Shown in pieces: positions 49,652-58,198 of a stretch of DNA of 64,000 nucleotides; within the stretch, counting starts at the first letter, position 1, and every line of letters starts with the position of its first letter. The DNA is from Paracoccaceae bacterium (lineage in GTDB: Bacteria; Pseudomonadota; Alphaproteobacteria; Rhodobacterales; Rhodobacteraceae), in NCBI GenBank assembly GCA_021775315.1, contig JAJFIC010000052.1, positions 82,416 to 146,415 of the forward strand. The letters are read 5' to 3'. The position numbers were made by a program, and so were the translations under genes. Under the pieces are notes generated by a model, which ran no database searches, was not told where the DNA came from, and was given only the letters and a program-made list of their open reading frames with translations.

Positions 49652-50179
49652 ATGAAAAAGACAACCCTCACAGGTATCATTGCCGCCCTGACCATCAGCG
49701 CAGTCGGTGCTGTCGCGATTGCGCCTGCATTTGCCCACGGTGCCAAAGAAGGCGGCAACCGCATGGGGCCGCGCGGACCTCAGTTGAACTTTGAACAACT
49801 TGACGCCAACAGCGATGGCAAAATCACGCCCGAAGAAATGGCCGAGCATCGGTCAGCCCAATTTGCAGCCCAAGATGCAGATGGCGACGGGTTCCTGTCG
49901 CGCGAAGAAATGACAGCCGCCGTGCTGGAACGCGCCAAGCAAGGGATGGAAAACCGGATTGATCGCATGATGGAAAACCGCGATGCGGATGGTGATGGCC
50001 AAATCTCTTTGGCCGAGCTTTCCAATGGCAAGGACCGGTCAGCCAAGTTCTTTGAGCGGCTTGACACAGACGGTGACGGCGCGGTTTCCGCTGAAGAACT
50101 GGAAGAAATGAAAGCGCGTTTTGGCAAAGGTAAAAAAGGTTGGGGTCACGGTAAACGCCAACAGCAACCTAGCGAATAA
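49652..50179 (+). CDS. Exported four-EF-hand protein
   Basis: A 175-residue protein with a signal peptide ending near residue 29 (AIAPAFAHG). Four canonical calcium loops start at D51 (DANSDGKITPEE), D75 (DADGDGFLSREE), D111 (DADGDGQISLAE) and D138 (DTDGDGAVSAEE). The C-terminus is basic (GKGKKGWGHGKRQQQ). The start is the ATG after GGAGAAG. A strong terminator separates it from the sigma-factor gene, so it has its own transcript. It may bind Ca2+ or another metal outside the cytoplasm. Confidence 0.85.
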   Translation: MKKTTLTGIIAALTISAVGAVAIAPAFAHGAKEGGNRMGPRGPQLNFEQLDANSDGKITPEEMAEHRSAQFAAQDADGDGFLSREEMTAAVLERAKQGMENRIDRMMENRDADGDGQISLAELSNGKDRSAKFFERLDTDGDGAVSAEELEEMKARFGKGKKGWGHGKRQQQPSE

Positions 50180-50191
50180 TCACGCAAATGG

Positions 50192-50231
50192 CCGACCCGG
50201 TGGCGCAATGCGCCGGGTCGGTTTGCTCTTT
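50192..50231 (+). terminator. Terminator after the EF-hand gene
   Basis: CCGACCCGG (50192-50200) and CCGGGTCGG (50213-50221) form a perfect 9-base stem, followed by GTTTGCTCTTTT. Confidence 0.75.
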
Positions 50232-50259
50232 TCGGTGAAAGCCGCTACGCGATCAGGTT

Positions 50260-50841
50260 ATGGATATGCCGCTGGACGCAATGACTGACATAAGCGACGA
50301 TGCCTTGCTGGTTCTCTATGCGAACGGCGATCGGGCGGCGGCCAGCGCGCTGACTTACCGGCTGACGCCGATGGTTTTTTCTTTGGCCAACAGGCTGTTG
50401 AATGACCGGGCCGAAGCCGAGGACGTGGCGCAGGAAGCGATGTTAAGACTGTGGAAAATGGCACCCGATTGGCGGCAGGGCGAGGCAAAAGTGACGACCT
50501 GGCTTTACCGGGTGACCAGCAATCTTTGTACCGACCGGCTGCGCAAACGTCGCGGCATTGGGCTGGACGAGATCGCAGAGCCAAAAGACGAAACGCCGGA
50601 TATGGCGACGCGAATGCAAACCGAGGATCGGGCGCAGGCTTTGCGGTCCGCTTTGTCTGAATTGCCGGACCGACAGCGCAAAGCAGTGGTCCTGCGCCAT
50701 TTTGAGGGGCTGGCAAACCCCGACATCGCCTCGGTGCTTGACGTAAGCGTAGAGGCCGTTGAAAGCTTGGTTGCGCGCGGAAAACGAAGTTTACGCGCCT
50801 TGTTGCTGGGGCAAAAAGACGAATTGGGATTAGAAGAATGA
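50260..50841 (+). CDS. ECF-type RNA polymerase sigma factor
   Basis: A 193-residue sigma-70-family protein with region 2 (NRLLNDRAEAEDVAQEAMLRLWKMAPDW, then TWLYRVTSNLCTDRLRK) and region 4 (LSELPDRQRKAVVLRHFEGLANPDIASVLDVSVEAVESLVARGKRSL). There are in-frame ATGs at 50260, 50266 and 50281. Its stop overlaps the next gene by 4 bases. With the two membrane-linked proteins downstream it resembles metal-responsive ECF systems such as CnrYXH. Confidence 0.88.
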   Translation: MDMPLDAMTDISDDALLVLYANGDRAAASALTYRLTPMVFSLANRLLNDRAEAEDVAQEAMLRLWKMAPDWRQGEAKVTTWLYRVTSNLCTDRLRKRRGIGLDEIAEPKDETPDMATRMQTEDRAQALRSALSELPDRQRKAVVLRHFEGLANPDIASVLDVSVEAVESLVARGKRSLRALLLGQKDELGLEE

Positions 50842-51209
50842 CACAGAAAAATCCGGATACCGATCAGGACCTTGAGGTTTTTTTCACGGCAGAACAGGCG
50901 GCTGATAATCGCACCTCTGACGCGCTGATGGCCGCGGTTTTGCGTGATGCAATGGCGGCGCAACCTTTACCTGCGGGTATTGCGACCGCGCCCAAGGCCC
51001 GGTGGTCGTGGCCGCGCGACCTGTGGGATACAATGGGTGGTTGGGCAGCGGCGGGGGCTTTGTCAGCTTGCCTCGTTCTTGGGCTTTCGATTGGGTACAC
51101 GCCACCACAAGGTTTGGCGGATATCGCGATTTCCGTGCTTGAGACCGCGGGAATTTCAACCGATGACAGCGAGTTTTTCACGCTGGACGACATGATGGCA
51201 GAGGGGTGA
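50838..51209 (+). CDS. Probable anti-sigma factor, single-pass membrane protein
   Basis: A 123-residue protein with an acidic N-terminal cytoplasmic part (about 60 residues), one membrane helix (WAAAGALSACLVLGLSIGY) and a short outer segment. Size, topology and overlap with the sigma gene (ATGA) match a CnrY-like anti-sigma factor, but I recognise no conserved motif, so the role is inferred from context. Confidence 0.6.
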   Translation: MTQKNPDTDQDLEVFFTAEQAADNRTSDALMAAVLRDAMAAQPLPAGIATAPKARWSWPRDLWDTMGGWAAAGALSACLVLGLSIGYTPPQGLADIAISVLETAGISTDDSEFFTLDDMMAEG

Positions 51210-51212
51210 GTT

Positions 51213-51707
51213 ATGGGTGACGAACAACAGATCACACAGCCGGGGCGGAAATGGACGCGCTATTTACTTGTTGCGTCCCTTGGTCTGAACATCATTGTTG
51301 CCGGTCTGGTGGGCGGCGCGATGTTGCGTGGTGGGCCACCCGATCATATCCGCCGGGATCGCGATGTCAGCGTGCTGGGCTTGCGGGCCTACTACCGCGC
51401 GCTCGACGAGAGCAGCCAGACAGAATTGCGCGACGCGATAAAAGCGAAACGGACACAGATCAAAGTTGGACGCGCGGCGTTTCGCGCCCATCTGGAGGCC
51501 TTGGCAAATGCAATCAGCGTTGAACCGTTTGATCCAGCGGCGGTAACGCAGGTGCTTCAATCCCAAGCGGGCACCGTTTCTGAAAATATCAGGACTGGGC
51601 ATCAATTGTTGCTTGATAGGGTTTCAGCCATGTCACCAGAGGCGCGTCAAACGATGGCCGAGCGGTTGTTGCAGCCCCCAAAACGGCGCGGGCCGGGCCG
51701 GAATTGA
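51213..51707 (+). CDS. Periplasmic heavy-metal sensor-like protein
   Basis: A 164-residue membrane-anchored protein: one N-terminal helix (YLLVASLGLNIIVAGLVGGAML) and a helical periplasmic domain rich in Arg and Gln (FRAHLEALANAISVEPFDPAAVTQVLQSQ). This is the CnrX/CpxP-like pattern annotated as periplasmic heavy-metal sensor. There is no cluster of His or Cys, so metal binding is not evident. It follows the anti-sigma gene by 3 bases. Confidence 0.7.
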   Translation: MGDEQQITQPGRKWTRYLLVASLGLNIIVAGLVGGAMLRGGPPDHIRRDRDVSVLGLRAYYRALDESSQTELRDAIKAKRTQIKVGRAAFRAHLEALANAISVEPFDPAAVTQVLQSQAGTVSENIRTGHQLLLDRVSAMSPEARQTMAERLLQPPKRRGPGRN

Positions 51708-51711
51708 GCGT

Positions 51712-53100
51712 TCAGGCGGCCGAGGTGAACAGCGTGACCATGTTGCGCCCATCCGCCTTGGATGCATAAAGCGCCTTGTCAGCCTGACAAATCAACGATT
51801 CCACATCCTGTTCGCCGGGATCCCCCAGTGTCACGCCAATGCTAACGGTAATATGCAATCCACCCTCGCGCGCAGCGCAGGGAAACGGGGTTTGTTCGAT
51901 CACTTTACGCAATCGTTCCGATGCAATGCGCGCCTCGTTTTCAGACGTATCCGGCATCGCGATCAAAAACTCTTCGCCACCAATGCGCGACACCAAGTCA
52001 ACGCCGCGCAGGTTTTCCTGAATACGACGAGAGAATTCTTTGAGAATTTGGTCGCCTTCGTTATGGCCGTAATTGTCGTTCACCCGCTTGAACTTGTCGA
52101 TATCCAGAACCATCAGGGCAAAGCCTTTTCCGGATTCACGCGCCCTTTCTGTAATTTTTTCAAGATGTTGGGTTGCGTATCGGCGATTGTATAGACCGGT
52201 CAGAGGATCCAGAACCGCCAGTCGCAACGTGTCGGTCACATTGCTGCGCAGGCGATCAGAAATATGCTTGCGCCGGATCTGGCTGTTAATTCGCACCAGC
52301 ATTTCAGAAGCATCAAACGGGTCGAAAATGTAGTCACTTGCACCTAAATCAAGGCCCTTGGCGGCCTTTTCCTGATCACCGTCCGGCACCACGAGAATTA
52401 CACCGGTATGCCGGGTTCTTGGCCGCGATCTAAGATGTGAAACAAGCCGCAATCCGTCGCCAAAGGCCCCAAGGCGGGCATGTATGACGAACACGTCAGG
52501 GATGTCCGGGCTGTCGAGTTCAATAACCTCATGTTCGGCCAGCATTACCTTTGTTGAAACAGACGGATGAGGTGAAAGCTGTTCTTCCCAGACCTGCGCC
52601 ATCTTGGAATTTGTCGGCACCAGCGTAACCCGACCGGGCAATGTAGCGGCGTCAAAATCATCGAGAATCGGTTCACCCAGTCCCAATTCTTGTGTGGTCT
52701 TGTCTCGCAAGCGCAATTCATCAAACATAAACTTGGCGCGCAGCAGGTTGCGAACGCGCGAAAGCAGTGCCAGATCGTTGATAGGCTTGCTTAAGAAATC
52801 GTCAGCACCACATTCCAGACCGCGCAACCTGTCACCGGGTTCGATCAACGCTGTGACCATGACCACGGGAATATGGGCGGTTTTGGGGTCTCCTTTCAGT
52901 TTTCGACACACCTCAAACCCGTTCATATCCGGCATGACGATGTCCAGCAGGATCAGATCAGGTTGGAAAATATGGGTTTTTTCAAGGGCTTCCACGCCGC
53001 TTTCTGCCTGAACCACATCATAATATGACGACGCCAATTTGGCGCGCAGAATCATCCTGTTTGTTGCGATGTCATCCACCACAAGAATGCGTCCCGCCAT
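51712..53100 (-). CDS. pleD: PleD-type response regulator/diguanylate cyclase
   Basis: A 462-residue protein: two receiver domains and a GGDEF domain. D53 in LILLDIVMPD is the phosphoacceptor; the second receiver (about 155-275) lacks a clear acidic pocket and is adaptor-like, as in PleD. The cyclase has GGEEF with an inhibitory RxxD site (RGVD) five residues before it, so it should make c-di-GMP with product feedback. DUF3572 lies divergently upstream, a common alphaproteobacterial neighbour. Confidence 0.92.
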   Translation of the reverse strand: MAGRILVVDDIATNRMILRAKLASSYYDVVQAESGVEALEKTHIFQPDLILLDIVMPDMNGFEVCRKLKGDPKTAHIPVVMVTALIEPGDRLRGLECGADDFLSKPINDLALLSRVRNLLRAKFMFDELRLRDKTTQELGLGEPILDDFDAATLPGRVTLVPTNSKMAQVWEEQLSPHPSVSTKVMLAEHEVIELDSPDIPDVFVIHARLGAFGDGLRLVSHLRSRPRTRHTGVILVVPDGDQEKAAKGLDLGASDYIFDPFDASEMLVRINSQIRRKHISDRLRSNVTDTLRLAVLDPLTGLYNRRYATQHLEKITERARESGKGFALMVLDIDKFKRVNDNYGHNEGDQILKEFSRRIQENLRGVDLVSRIGGEEFLIAMPDTSENEARIASERLRKVIEQTPFPCAAREGGLHITVSIGVTLGDPGEQDVESLICQADKALYASKADGRNMVTLFTSAA

Positions 53101-53222
53101 GGCGCTTCCCTTCCGCGGTTACTGCCCGCATTTTTGCTTTGTTGGGTTCCATTTAGACCGCAAGGTGTTAAGAAATCCTTTCTAGAAGCTTACGAAGATT
53201 GAAACCGGGTCAAGGGGATGAC

Positions 53223-53501
53223 ATGCAGAAAGTCCAGGCAGAAACCATTGCAATTCAAGCGCTTGGCTGGCTTGCAGGCGACGACGAGTTGTTAGAGTCG
53301 TTTTTGGGAACATCGGGTGCCGATGTTAACGATCTTAAAGGAATGGCGCAGAACCCTACATTTTTGGGGTCGATCTTAGATTTCATCCTGATGGATGATG
53401 CATTCGTCACCCGATTTTGCGACAGCGTCGGGCTGTCTTATGAAACGCCGATGCAGGCGCGTCAGTTTTTGCCGGGCGGCGAGGTGGTCAACTGGACTTG
53501 A
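53223..53501 (+). CDS. DUF3572 family protein
   Basis: A 92-residue protein starting at the ATG at 53223, after AAGGGG. QAETIAIQALGWLAGDDELLESFLG and FLDFILMDDAF-like segments are typical of DUF3572. Function unknown. It is divergent from pleD. It is separated by 36 bases from the convergent end of the dehalogenase gene. Confidence 0.85.
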   Translation: MQKVQAETIAIQALGWLAGDDELLESFLGTSGADVNDLKGMAQNPTFLGSILDFILMDDAFVTRFCDSVGLSYETPMQARQFLPGGEVVNWT

Positions 53502-53537
53502 ATATAAGGCCCCCGAGGGTTGATCTTTGCCACAGGG

Positions 53538-56500
53538 TTAAAGATCAACCTCGATCACGCCGCCATCGGCAAGTGCGCGCGACTGACACAAGATGACCTC
53601 GGACTCGCGTTGTTTGTTGGACAAAACGAAATCCCGGTGTTCAACCTCGCCTGAAACCAATCCGCATTTGCAGACGCCACAAATCCCGTCAGAGCATTTG
53701 ACGTCTACATGCACGCCGTTTTCGGCCAAAACATCGGTGGCGGATTTATCTGCGGGCACAACAAACTCGCGGCCCGATTTTGCCAGCTTCAAGGTGAACT
53801 CAAAATTCTCGTATTCCGGGGTTTCAGGTGTCGAGAAGTATTCAAAATGCCGGTTCTCCTCGGGAAATCCTGCTGTGGTTGCGGTGTCCAGAACGCCCTG
53901 CATATAGACGTCCGGTCCACAGGTATAAACATGAGCACCGTCCTGATATTTCAACACCTTAGACAAGTCTGCACGGCTGCCTTTGTCGGAAAAATGCAGA
54001 TGCAGGCGATCTTTCCACGGGACAGTTTTAAGATCTTCAAGAAACCCGGCATTGACCTTTTTGGAACACGAATAATGCACCGCGAAATCCGCCCCGATTG
54101 CGTGCAGGCGATGCGCCATTGCGATCATCGGTGTGATGCCGATCCCGCCCCCCATCAGGTAGGTTTTTGAGGCGGTTTCATCCAATGGGAAATGATTCAG
54201 AGGTTTCGAGATAAACACCATACGGCCTTCATCAAAAATCCGGTGCATCAGCTTAGAACCGCCGCGCCCCTCGTCTTCGCGCAGAACCGCGATCTGGTAT
54301 TTGGAGCGGTCCGCCGGGTCGCCTGACAGTGAATATTGACGGAAGAATTCCGGCGCGACCACGACGTCGATATGCGCCCCGGCTGTGACCGGCGGCATGT
54401 CTGTGCCGTCAGACATTGAAAATTCGTATTTTGTCACGTCGGGGGTCATAGCCTCGGCCTTTGACAGCTTGACCCGCAGCACCGGGATGTCAGCCGCGTC
54501 TGCTTGGTCGGCGGTGTAGATATGTTCGGGTGGCAGACCTTGCTGGCGGCGTTTTTGATGCTCCTCGGCTGGGATCATATCCTCGTAAGCCTGAATGCCG
54601 GCTTCGCGGTCCATCGGAAAGGGCCAGGCATAAGGGGGCGGCGCCAGAGGGGCAGGGTAGACCGCCAATGTCTGATCCTCGCGCTTCAGATCAAGCTTTT
54701 TTTGCAATGCGCGGGCGTTCACTTCGTGGGTCGAGGTATGAAAGGCGCCATCATCGACCATTTCCAAATCCCACCACCATTTCTTGACCTTGTTAATCTC
54801 GCCATTGCCCAGAATATCATCAAGCTTGGCTAAGGCTTTAGCAGTAACCGGCGCATTCATAGCGGCCCAACGAAAGGGGCGTTCGGCAAATATGCCTTCA
54901 AGGTTCCACGGGCAGGTTTTCATGCAGCGCCCACACATCGCGCCGTTTTTCTGGCTGACACGATAGGTCGTGCAGCGCGAGGAGTCTGATTTCCAGATTT
55001 CATAGCCGTTAAACATCAGCTTTGGCCCGGCGGTGATCGCACCAGACGGGCATTCGCGGGCGCATTTGTTGCAGGCTTCGCAGAATTTTTGCAGGCCGAA
55101 ATCAATCGGCTTGTCATGGGTCATCGGCATGTTGGTGGTAACGACCCCGGATTTCAGGCGTGGGCCAAGGAAAGGATTAAGGATCACTTCGCCAATGCGT
55201 GACACTTCGCCAAGGCCCGCGAGTAGCAACAAAGGCGGGTGCAGAACCTCGTCATCCATCACGGAATGCACCCGCGCAGTATAGCCAAGGTTGCGGATTT
55301 GCTGGGCAAGTACACCCCCAATCAAGGAAAACCTGAGATAGGCGCGCATCGATTGCGCACAGGCGATCCAATCGTCGCCCGAGGCGCCCTCCATCGTTTC
55401 GTGCCCCTGATCGACAATCATCGACACGGCGTTGCTGTGATAGGGTGTCAGCGTTTGACCGGCGGCATCGTGGGAATAATAGACCCAGTCCGGGCAGGCA
55501 GACAGGCCAACCGCGTCCATTCCTAGAAAATACAACGTGGCCTTCAGATTGGCGGCATTTCTGGCGGCATCTTGTGTCGCCGGATCAATTTTTGGCGCGG
55601 CTTCGCCATCCTGCAACACGATGAACGCGCCCAGTGAAGGGCGAAAGGCAAAGGCGGCGGCGGATTTGCGGACGTAGTTGCCGTTTTTCGCGCCTTCCTG
55701 CGCCAATGGGCCGAGATCACCAAACAAGGCGCGTGCGAACATGTTGGCGCGTTTGGGCACGCGGGCGACATTGGCGGTGTCTATATAGGTTGTCGGGGTT
55801 TCCTGACGCTTGAGGGTTTCAAACGGATGTGGGCCGTCTTTGTAGCTGCGGCTTTCATACGGATCACGATTGCGGGCGTTTTTGGCATGCGCGCCAAATC
55901 CGGTTTTCCAGGACAGGTTGGGTCGCTGGCCCGATGCAAGCGGCTTGTCCGGTGCGATTTCCAGATTGGTCGTGATGACTGCAAGGCCAAAACGCGCGCC
56001 AAGGTAAGGGTTGACCAGCCCGGCGTTGTCGATGGTGGCCAATCCAGCGGCGACCGCCAGCTTACCAAGATCTATGTCGGTCTCAGCCTCGGAATGGGCG
56101 CGGGCCTCGACCCCCATCAGACGAATGTAATTTGACAGGGTGACGGCGGTTTCTGCACCGCGCAGGCAGGCGCGCTGGGGCTGGGCATTTGCCAGCCAGT
56201 CACACCCAGCCTCGCCTTTGGCTGGGTCGCGGTTGTATTCATACAGAAACACAATGGCGTGGCTGTGATGCGTGCACCCCTCTGGTGGCGCCTTCATGCT
56301 TTCGCGCAGACCCGCCATGATGACGTCAATGCCGGCCGCAAAGGTTTTCGGCTGCATGGTTTTGACCTTGTCAGCCAAACGATCGACGTCAGGATTGCGA
56401 AACGGCGTTTCAAGCCACGCGTCTTGCGGTATTTTGCATATCCCAACCATTGAAGCGTCGCAATAATAGCCAAATGACTTCAAATGGTTGGCACGTTCAA

Positions 56501-56747
56501 CCGGGTCCTCAGGGATTTCCGCGGTTTCACGTTTAACCAGACCTTCGCGTGTGGCATCCAGCATTGCTTGATATTCCTGCATGGCATTCACCACCGAGGC
56601 CGGGTCTTCCGGGCGGCGAAACAGGGTTTGTTGCATGGGTGGCACGTTGGACAGATCAGTCGTCTCAACGCGCTGCAACCGCTCCAACGGATAAGGCCCC
56701 AAATTCATTGGCCGGTTCTTGTAAGAAAAGAATTTTCCCATCGTCAT
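53538..56747 (-). CDS. rdhA: Self-sufficient reductive dehalogenase fused to a PDR-type reductase
   Basis: A 1069-residue soluble fusion with no Tat signal. Residues 90-270 and 400-550 are two related halves of a cobalamin-type reductive dehalogenase; only the second leads into two 4Fe-4S motifs (C556, C559, C562, C566; C592, C605, C608, C612). Residues 755-1069 form a phthalate-dioxygenase-reductase module: flavin site RQYSLSGD, nucleotide site GGGIGITPM, and a C-terminal 2Fe-2S ferredoxin (C1018, C1023, C1026, C1054). This matches catabolic, NAD(P)H-driven dehalogenases (NpRdhA, BhbA). It should remove halogen from an aromatic; the substrate is unknown. marR lies 12 bases upstream. Confidence 0.85.
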   Translation of the reverse strand: MTMGKFFSYKNRPMNLGPYPLERLQRVETTDLSNVPPMQQTLFRRPEDPASVVNAMQEYQAMLDATREGLVKRETAEIPEDPVERANHLKSFGYYCDASMVGICKIPQDAWLETPFRNPDVDRLADKVKTMQPKTFAAGIDVIMAGLRESMKAPPEGCTHHSHAIVFLYEYNRDPAKGEAGCDWLANAQPQRACLRGAETAVTLSNYIRLMGVEARAHSEAETDIDLGKLAVAAGLATIDNAGLVNPYLGARFGLAVITTNLEIAPDKPLASGQRPNLSWKTGFGAHAKNARNRDPYESRSYKDGPHPFETLKRQETPTTYIDTANVARVPKRANMFARALFGDLGPLAQEGAKNGNYVRKSAAAFAFRPSLGAFIVLQDGEAAPKIDPATQDAARNAANLKATLYFLGMDAVGLSACPDWVYYSHDAAGQTLTPYHSNAVSMIVDQGHETMEGASGDDWIACAQSMRAYLRFSLIGGVLAQQIRNLGYTARVHSVMDDEVLHPPLLLLAGLGEVSRIGEVILNPFLGPRLKSGVVTTNMPMTHDKPIDFGLQKFCEACNKCARECPSGAITAGPKLMFNGYEIWKSDSSRCTTYRVSQKNGAMCGRCMKTCPWNLEGIFAERPFRWAAMNAPVTAKALAKLDDILGNGEINKVKKWWWDLEMVDDGAFHTSTHEVNARALQKKLDLKREDQTLAVYPAPLAPPPYAWPFPMDREAGIQAYEDMIPAEEHQKRRQQGLPPEHIYTADQADAADIPVLRVKLSKAEAMTPDVTKYEFSMSDGTDMPPVTAGAHIDVVVAPEFFRQYSLSGDPADRSKYQIAVLREDEGRGGSKLMHRIFDEGRMVFISKPLNHFPLDETASKTYLMGGGIGITPMIAMAHRLHAIGADFAVHYSCSKKVNAGFLEDLKTVPWKDRLHLHFSDKGSRADLSKVLKYQDGAHVYTCGPDVYMQGVLDTATTAGFPEENRHFEYFSTPETPEYENFEFTLKLAKSGREFVVPADKSATDVLAENGVHVDVKCSDGICGVCKCGLVSGEVEHRDFVLSNKQRESEVILCQSRALADGGVIEVDL

Positions 56748-56759
56748 TTTCCCGTTTAT

Positions 56760-57218
56760 TCAGAGGCCCGAGACATCGCGTGCCTCGCCCTCCATCAGTT
56801 TCTTGATGATTGAACGCAGCATGTCCTGTTCGTACCAGGACAGCTTGTCACCGAAATGGCTGGCGTTGGTTTGTGCGGCGTCAATCGCCGTTTGCAAAAC
56901 TTCATGGCCCGCTTCGGTCAGTGCCACCTCGGTCATGCGTTTGTCTGCTGTGCCGCCGCATCGCGTGACAAGCCCGTCCGAATCCAGCGCGCGCAAAGCC
57001 CGCGATGTGGCGGTGCGATCAATGCCGACATATTCCGCGATGTCCGAGGGGTTTTTCAGGCCCTGTTCGTGTACCGCCAACAGAACGCACCATTTGACGC
57101 GGGTCAGCCCAACAGGCGTCAAAAGCTGTTCAAACCGCCGCTCGCTGATGCGAGACAGCAGTGTCATTTGATAGCCAAGTGAGGCGTGAAGGTCATATGA
57201 ATTCGACATAGTTGACAT
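56760..57218 (-). CDS. MarR-family regulator of the dehalogenase
   Basis: A 152-residue MarR protein with the winged helix LKNPSDIAEYVGIDRTATSRALRALDSDGLV and RCGGTADKRMTEVALTEAG. It is transcribed with the dehalogenase gene. ATGs at 57218 and 57209 lack a ribosome site and lie inside one of two operator-like dyads, so the message may be leaderless and autoregulated. MarR proteins usually release DNA on binding an aromatic ligand, which fits a halo-aromatic substrate. Confidence 0.85.
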   Translation of the reverse strand: MSTMSNSYDLHASLGYQMTLLSRISERRFEQLLTPVGLTRVKWCVLLAVHEQGLKNPSDIAEYVGIDRTATSRALRALDSDGLVTRCGGTADKRMTEVALTEAGHEVLQTAIDAAQTNASHFGDKLSWYEQDMLRSIIKKLMEGEARDVSGL

Positions 57219-57248
57219 TGGTAACTACTTTAATTGACACTGTCAACT
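57210..57248. promoter_or_regulatory. Paired MarR operator-like dyads
   Basis: AGTTGACATTGGTAACT (57210-57226) and AATTGACACTGTCAACT (57232-57248) are 17-base imperfect and near-perfect dyads, agreeing at 13 of 17 positions and 22 bases apart, on the same DNA face. The core TTGACACTGTCAA of the second is perfect. They lie between marR-rdhA and the divergent HAD gene. Confidence 0.65.
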
Positions 57249-57349
57249 AAAATTGAATATGCCCTGTGTCGCGTTTACGCTCCGAAAAAAGGCGTTGCGC
57301 AGACAGATCAGTTGTGGAACCTGAGTCTCGCTATAAAGGAGCAGCAATA

Positions 57350-58042
57350 ATGGATCACATCAAGGGAATTTTGTTCGACAAAGACGGCACGCTGTTTGAT
57401 TTCCAGACCACCTGGGGAACATGGACGTCGCGCTTTTTCCTTGATGTGGCGGGTGGGGATCAACAAGCTGCAGCAGAAATGTCGCTGGCGGTTGGCTATG
57501 ATATGGAAGCGCAGGTTTTTGCCAAAGACAGCGTCATCATTTCACACACGGCTGACGAGGTTACGGCGGCGATTGGCAAGCTTTTGCCAGATTGGGCACC
57601 TGATGACCTGCTGGCGCATGTCAATCACACGGCCGCGCAGGTGCCGCAGTTAGAGGCGGTGCCGTTGGTTCCATTGTTCACCGGTTTTCGGGGGCGGGGG
57701 CTGAAACTCGGCGTGGCAACGAACGATGCTGAATCCCCGGCGCGGGCGCATTTGGGTCGTGCTGGCATCATCGACTTGCTGGATTTTATCGCGGGCTATG
57801 ACAGCGGCTTCGGCGGCAAACCTGCGCCCGGCATGCAACACGGGTTCTGTGAAAAATTGGGGCTGAGCCCGGGTGAAGTGTTGATGGTTGGTGATTCCGC
57901 GCATGATCTTATCGCCGGTCGGGCCGCTGGAATGACGACAATCGCGGTTCTGACTGGGATCTCTGAAGCGCACGAACTGGCACCCTATGCCGACGAGGTG
58001 TTTGCCGATATCGGGGAAATTCCTTCGTTTTTGGGGCATTGA
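57350..58042 (+). CDS. HAD-superfamily hydrolase, Gph-like
   Basis: A 230-residue HAD hydrolase starting at the ATG at 57350 (GGAG eight bases upstream). Motif I is FDKDGTLFDF, motif II VATND, motif III lysine in FGGKPAP and motif IV MVGDSAHDL. The DxDGT form is the phosphatase type (phosphoglycolate phosphatase-like), not the haloacid dehalogenase type, despite its place opposite rdhA. It may share the MarR-controlled region. Confidence 0.85.
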   Translation: MDHIKGILFDKDGTLFDFQTTWGTWTSRFFLDVAGGDQQAAAEMSLAVGYDMEAQVFAKDSVIISHTADEVTAAIGKLLPDWAPDDLLAHVNHTAAQVPQLEAVPLVPLFTGFRGRGLKLGVATNDAESPARAHLGRAGIIDLLDFIAGYDSGFGGKPAPGMQHGFCEKLGLSPGEVLMVGDSAHDLIAGRAAGMTTIAVLTGISEAHELAPYADEVFADIGEIPSFLGH

Positions 58043-58115
58043 AGGCGCTTCGTTTGCAATTGATGCCTGCGCATCAAAACCAATTCTTCTGAAAAAGGCA
58101 TGCCATCAGTCGAAT

Positions 58116-58127
58116 CCGACATGTCGG
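58116..58127. promoter_or_regulatory. 12-base palindrome upstream of the MttB-family gene
   Basis: CCGACATGTCGG, perfectly palindromic, 72 bases before the GTG start. Possible operator; nothing else is evident in the 156-base gap. Confidence 0.35.
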
Positions 58128-58198
58128 GTCGTTTTCGCCAAAGTCCGCCGTTGATCCTTGGCTTTTGCTGAGCGGCAACAAACGACAGGAGAGATCAC

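Noticed and set aside
57350..58042. HAD protein as a haloacid dehalogenase working with rdhA
   Set aside because: Its first motif is DxDGT, typical of phosphatases, whereas haloacid dehalogenases lack the second Asp and the Gly-Thr pair in that form.
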